From positions 1-33,812 of the forward strand of contig JANBRJ010000132.1 of assembly GCA_027577595.1 (NCBI GenBank): a DNA stretch of 33,812 nucleotides. Direction: 5' to 3'. Position numbers and translations under genes: made by a program. This DNA comes from Coemansia sp. RSA 487 (Eukaryota; Kickxellomycota; Kickxellomycetes; Kickxellales; Kickxellaceae). Positions 30,845-33,812 of this stretch are shown here, in pieces. The stretch's first letter is position 1, and each line of letters opens with the position of its first letter. The notes under the pieces are model-generated. The model was given only the letters and a program-made list of their open reading frames with translations. It did no database searches and was not told where the DNA came from.

Positions 30845-32431
30845 CTACGGCCGGATCGTATCTGGTGACAATATGGTTCGGCCTACGGTAGAATTGCCAT
30901 CATTGTCCAGAACAAGATTGCTAAGTATTCTGGTAAGTATCTTGCTGATACCTCCGGAGTCAGCGGTGTTGACACCGGTAGAACAGATACTTTCTCTTGT
31001 GGATTGCATATGGATGAAGTATTCATCAAAGCAGAGTCCATGTTCCAAGTTTCCGGAGATACTGGATTCAGCCTGGTCTTCCATTTTAGTGTCCGAGCTT
31101 ATAACTTGATCTCCTAGATTCTCAAACATGTATTTCCAGTTACTATCAGATCCTCTAGCTCCAGAATCTATTATTCTTCTAAGTTTGCTCTTTAGGTTTG
31201 GAGCCAAAGAGAAGTTTTCCTTGTCGAGTAGATTGTACGCATCCTGTTGCATATTCTTGTAAACATCATTGACATTTTCTTTCTCAACAACAGCAACATA
31301 ATTCAAGACCTTCTCCTTTGTATTGGTAGAGAACTTGTCGTTGTATGACAACCCCAGCAAACAATCTTGGTGAGGATAGATGATTGGTTTTTTGCTATTA
31401 ACACTAAGGATATTCTGATGGGGCATCATAGACTCTAACTCCTTCCTTATACCGGGCAGGCCTTGATGATGGATGGCGAAGATATTCATTTCATCTCCAT
31501 CGAAGTCTGCATTGAACCCTCCACAAATACATGGATTGAATCTTATGACTTTGTCTTTATTCCCTATTTTGATCCTCATTGCAAGTATGGATTGTCTAAC
31601 AAGAGACGGCTGGCGATTTAAAAGGACGAGGTCGTCATCAACAACTCCAAGAGTTGCGGCGGCTTCTGGAGAAATAGAAACCTGATCTATGTCAAGATTA
31701 ATGTCCGGAGATATTACAGATCTCATGCAGAAGTTTAGTCTCTTGCCAAGAACATTCTGTTCCAGGGTTCCACTTTTGCTGGAGATCATCTTCTTGACAG
31801 AATGGAATCTTGTTGCTCTCTCTACTCCGATGATATATGAGTATATATCGTACGCATTAACTCCAGGCTTTAGGAGGATAGAAATATTTTTGATCAACTT
31901 TCTGTTCTTTGGATCAGAGATATCGTTATTGTAAACAGGAAAGACAGGAACATACTTGACGATATACTGTTTCAACGTTTCAGGAAGTCCATTTGGGTAC
32001 AGAGTGTCGATAAAGTTTAGTCCTTCGTTCTTGGATTCGAAACAAGATTCTTCTGAGTTCCATCTTATGTCTGTTCTTATTCTTGTTCCGCACTCAAGAC
32101 ACACAGGTTTGTGGAGTTTATTGTACGATTTCATTGAATCGATGAAGTTAGATTTTGGAATCTCAGCTATAACATCGCCTAGATGGCTCTTACAATTCCA
32201 GCAGTATTCCATCAGACTTCCAATTACCTTGTTGATGAAACAAGGTGAGATAATTTCTTTAGTTAACATGATGCATCCTGGATGGCCAAAGCATGATCTT
32301 GGATCCTCGGTGCATATCTTGCAGAGACTGATATTATTCGTTCCAAGTGTTCCATCGGTAAGTTGTTCAAATGAGTTTATCCTGATGAATTTGTCTTTCG
32401 CAACCTTCTGACTTATAATATTAGCTGGCAT
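30845..32431 (-). CDS. RNA polymerase largest subunit, N-terminal gene (RPB1 to bridge helix)
   Basis: 528 residues from the ATG at 32431, whose CATG overlaps the ATG of the divergent RPB5-like gene; an upstream non-ATG start to 32545 is rejected. It has the N-terminal zinc region (CKICTEDPRSCFGHPGCIML, then CWNCKSH...CLECG), LLNRQPSLVRQSILAM (about 269), the catalytic NADFDGDEMN (about 307, three Mg-binding Asp), PHQDCLLG, and the bridge helix region (FDEYFIHMQSTRESICSTGV, about 466-490), ending shortly after with a strand like VRYDGTVR. The RPB1 C-terminal region is encoded separately at 16751-17647. The region from clamp to bridge helix is compact compared with cellular RPB1. Confidence 0.93.
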   Translation of the reverse strand: MPANIISQKVAKDKFIRINSFEQLTDGTLGTNNISLCKICTEDPRSCFGHPGCIMLTKEIISPCFINKVIGSLMEYCWNCKSHLGDVIAEIPKSNFIDSMKSYNKLHKPVCLECGTRIRTDIRWNSEESCFESKNEGLNFIDTLYPNGLPETLKQYIVKYVPVFPVYNNDISDPKNRKLIKNISILLKPGVNAYDIYSYIIGVERATRFHSVKKMISSKSGTLEQNVLGKRLNFCMRSVISPDINLDIDQVSISPEAAATLGVVDDDLVLLNRQPSLVRQSILAMRIKIGNKDKVIRFNPCICGGFNADFDGDEMNIFAIHHQGLPGIRKELESMMPHQNILSVNSKKPIIYPHQDCLLGLSYNDKFSTNTKEKVLNYVAVVEKENVNDVYKNMQQDAYNLLDKENFSLAPNLKSKLRRIIDSGARGSDSNWKYMFENLGDQVISSDTKMEDQAESSISGNLEHGLCFDEYFIHMQSTRESICSTGVNTADSGGISKILTRILSNLVLDNDGNSTVGRTILSPDTIRP

Positions 32432-32432
32432 G
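32429..32432. promoter_or_regulatory. CATG: overlapping divergent start codons (RPB1-N / RPB5-like)
   Basis: The minus-strand ATG (32431-32429) and plus-strand ATG (32430-32432) share two base pairs, so each gene's 5' leader and promoter must lie within the other's coding region. Confidence 0.65.
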
Positions 32433-32801
32433 GCTTCGAAGCGTGTTCCAAAGGAATTCAAGGAGAGATTTGCTAGAGCTCGCGGAAAAGAGATAGCATT
32501 TTTAGACTTGAGCAAAAAGAGCAAGAACTCCATTTCGTTTAGCAAACAGAATATTGTACTAACTACACAGGATGAATACTTAGAAGCAGGGGGTATTGAA
32601 TTTATACACTACAAAAACTTTATGGTCAATCCAGAAGATTCATGGAGGAACATAACTTATGAAAGAGTTGATGTCGAAATGAACGACATTCCCTTGATGT
32701 CGTACGATGATCCAGTAAGAATATGGAAGGGTTACTCTCATGGTGATACAATAAAGATAACGAGACCTACGGGAAAAGTGTATTACCGTAAAGTCAATTA
32801 G
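32430..32801 (+). CDS. RPB5-like RNA polymerase subunit
   Basis: 123 residues. The C-terminal half, DIPLMSYDDPVRIWKGYSHGDTIKITRPTGKVYYRKV, matches the RPB5/archaeal subunit H core (LPkI...DPvaRyxGxkxGDvvkIxRpSxxagxYxYR), the assembly domain that sits under the RPB1 jaw. The N-terminal part (SFSKQNIVLTTQDEYLEAGGIEFIHY) is much shorter than the N-terminal domain of eukaryotic RPB5 (about 140 residues), nearer to a reduced viral form. Its first codon overlaps the divergent RPB1 start. It is convergent with the TFIIS-like gene. Confidence 0.75.
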   Translation: MASKRVPKEFKERFARARGKEIAFLDLSKKSKNSISFSKQNIVLTTQDEYLEAGGIEFIHYKNFMVNPEDSWRNITYERVDVEMNDIPLMSYDDPVRIWKGYSHGDTIKITRPTGKVYYRKVN

Positions 32802-32820
32802 CTTTTTACTAGTTTGTAAG

Positions 32821-32830
32821 CTTTTAAAAG
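32821..32830. terminator. CTTTTAAAAG shared by RPB5-like and TFIIS-like genes
   Basis: Between convergent stops at 32801 and 32843. Confidence 0.55.
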
Positions 32831-32842
32831 TTTGTGGATAAG

Positions 32843-33058
32843 CTAGCTCTTGCTTCTAAATCTCCAGTTGCAACTGAGACATCTTCCCTTTGTGCTGTAT
32901 CCTTCATCAATTGAACGGTCCTGCCTTACCTCCTGAACAAGGCTTTCTTCTCCACACTTTGGACAATTCAACTTTTCAAGTTTCTTCTGATACTTCTTGT
33001 CAAGCCGACAAGTCTCTCTCACTGTCTCAACAAAGGTTCTGTATTCTTCTCTGATCAT
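32843..33058 (-). CDS. TFIIS-like zinc ribbon protein
   Basis: 71 residues from the ATG at 33058. A helical N terminus (MIREEYRTFVETVRETCRLDKKYQKKLEKL) leads to a single C-terminal zinc ribbon, CPKCGEESLVQEVRQDRSIDEGYSTKGRCLSCNWRF: C-x2-C and C-x2-C pairs and QDRSIDEG, the counterpart of the QxRSADE acidic hairpin that enters the polymerase pore and stimulates transcript cleavage. It is far shorter than cellular TFIIS (about 300 residues), like some minimal viral forms, and could also stand in for RPB9. Its start overlaps that of the divergent UDG-fold gene. Confidence 0.8.
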   Translation of the reverse strand: MIREEYRTFVETVRETCRLDKKYQKKLEKLNCPKCGEESLVQEVRQDRSIDEGYSTKGRCLSCNWRFRSKS

Positions 33059-33059
33059 G
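33056..33059. promoter_or_regulatory. CATG: overlapping divergent start codons (TFIIS-like / UDG-fold)
   Basis: Second case of two divergent ATGs sharing two base pairs (33058-33056 minus, 33057-33059 plus). Confidence 0.65.
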
Positions 33060-33671
33060 ACATTCAATATTAGTGATAACTGGAAATCATTTGCTGAAAA
33101 GAATGAGAAGCTTCTTGCAAGGAACTATGAGACTCTAGCAATTAGAAGAAGGGAACTTTCACAAGAAGGAAGAAAGATCTTTCCCGAAGATGATAACATC
33201 TTTGAAGTTATGTCTCTTATTAAGCCAGAAGATATAAAAGTAGTCATTATTCTTCCACATCCATATAATTTTGACAGTGGAACAGGAGTACCTTGTATGA
33301 TACGTAACAATACACTCGGCAAGAAAACGAAGTCGTTGATAAACTTGCAGAAGATATTCAATATTAGAGATGACGACTTCGATTCGTTATGGAAACATGG
33401 TGTGTTCTTGTGGAATGTGTCTCTTACGAAAGAAGACGGCGAACATGAGAACAATATTCCTCATGAAGTATTCTGGTCGAGAATATCTGAATCTCTGTTA
33501 GAATTCTTGTCGAGCAACTACAGAAACATTAAGTTCTATTTCTCAGGGTCCAACTCCGTAAGATACAAGAAGTTCATAAATCTCTCCAATGCCCATGACA
33601 TATTCGAGTTGCCCGCAATAACTAAGGACGACTTTGTTGAAGCTTTCACTGCTTCGGAACTAGGCTTTTAA
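33057..33671 (+). CDS. Uracil-DNA glycosylase-fold protein, divergent
   Basis: 204 residues from the ATG at 33057. IKVVIILPHPYNF (about residue 62) sits where family 1 UDGs have kVVIlGQDPYh, SLINLQKIFNI matches the pSLxNiyke block, and HGVFLWNVSLTKEDGEHENN matches qGVLLLNtxLTVxxgxxxSH, followed by FWSRISESLLEFL and KFYFSGSNS in the order expected for the family. The fold assignment is fair, but the active-site signatures are divergent, so a non-catalytic role like the DNA polymerase processivity function of poxvirus D4 is likely. Its stop codon lies inside the gene-end palindrome. Confidence 0.7.
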   Translation: MTFNISDNWKSFAEKNEKLLARNYETLAIRRRELSQEGRKIFPEDDNIFEVMSLIKPEDIKVVIILPHPYNFDSGTGVPCMIRNNTLGKKTKSLINLQKIFNIRDDDFDSLWKHGVFLWNVSLTKEDGEHENNIPHEVFWSRISESLLEFLSSNYRNIKFYFSGSNSVRYKKFINLSNAHDIFELPAITKDDFVEAFTASELGF

Positions 33672-33674
33672 AAG
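33665..33674. terminator. CTTTTAAAAG containing the UDG-fold stop codon
   Basis: The TAA at 33669-33671 is the centre of the palindrome; the convergent GC-rich gene ends at 33691. Confidence 0.55.
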
Positions 33675-33690
33675 TCAGGAGTATCCTGCT

Positions 33691-33812
33691 TTATTCGGAC
33701 TTGACAGCAGTGTCTCTGGACGAGTTCTCGGTTACACGCATTCCAGTGAAGGCCTCGAGCAGCGCGCCATACTTGATTTCGAGGATCTTGATCTTGTCGG
33801 CCAGGACCTTGT
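33691..33812 (-). CDS. 3' end of an unidentified GC-rich gene (partial)
   Basis: The last 39 residues of a minus-strand gene whose start is beyond the right edge (VLADKIKILEIKYGALLEA...DTAVKSE). Codons are strongly G/C-ending (GTC, CTG, GCC, ATC, CTC), like the fragment at 1-42 and unlike other genes here, suggesting high expression, perhaps a virion component. The end looks helical. No family can be named. Confidence 0.6.
   Translation of the reverse strand, partial: KVLADKIKILEIKYGALLEAFTGMRVTENSSRDTAVKSE

Noticed and set aside
32432-32545. Longer N terminus for the RPB1 N-terminal gene
   Set aside because: It has no match to RPB1 and lies wholly within the RPB5-like gene; the family-like sequence begins at the ATG at 32431.
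1-33812. CRISPR array or integrase/attachment sites
   Set aside because: No regularly spaced direct repeats, recombinase gene or flanking core repeats were seen.

Overview
This window reads as a gene-dense stretch of a large double-stranded DNA virus of the Nucleocytoviricota (giant-virus) type. The evidence is the co-occurrence of a family B DNA polymerase, a D5-type SF3 helicase, a separate archaeo-eukaryotic primase, a viral RNA polymerase (RPB1, RPB2, RPB5-like), a TFIIS-like zinc protein, a capping-enzyme-like protein, a D6/D11-type SNF2 helicase, a poxvirus A7-like factor and a uracil-DNA-glycosylase-fold protein. Genes lie on both strands, have no visible introns and are mostly separated by less than 120 bases. 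All the core genes look whole; I see no sign of decay in them. No major capsid protein, A32 packaging ATPase or VLTF3 is recognisable here, so placement below phylum is open. From sequence alone I cannot say whether this is a free virus or a copy in a host chromosome.

Layout. 1-7468: start of an unidentified GC-rich gene, the capping-like protein, a 1028-residue orphan with a charged coiled coil, and RPB2 with a heptad-repeat tail. 7469-13346 is an accessory block: a cupin_5 protein, two small kinase-like proteins, a PPxY protein related to one of them, a Cys-rich microprotein, a replication-initiator-like protein of foreign composition, a 580-base structured noncoding region and a DIP1984-family protein. 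13461-24825 is mainly information processing: A7-like factor, a secreted protein with hairpins in its gene, a GT31-like glycosyltransferase, the C-terminal RPB1 gene, primase, small zinc and acidic proteins, DNA polymerase and SF3 helicase. 24929-26719 holds small accessory genes (DUF6314, MGQYW family). 26783-33812 returns to core functions: SNF2 helicase, WGR-PARP, N-terminal RPB1 gene, RPB5-like, TFIIS-like, UDG fold, and the end of a second GC-rich gene.

The most unusual points are: RPB1 is carried as two separate genes about 13 kb apart on the same strand; a CTD-like heptad tail sits on RPB2 instead of RPB1; divergent transcription and replication genes share or nearly share start codons (two CATG overlaps and one 1-base gap); the palindrome TTTTAAAA marks gene ends at 19 intergenic sites; a TAAA(A)RTGA promoter-like element and an AATTGA-type element lie upstream of many genes; five hairpins lie head to tail inside one coding sequence; and a structured, apparently noncoding locus sits beside the replication-initiator-like gene.

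Together the genes point to a cytoplasmic-type virus that brings its own transcription and replication machinery, with accessory genes from bacterial and fungal/protist-type families suggesting a fungal or amoeboid host. Host and family assignments rest on remembered family signatures, not on searches.
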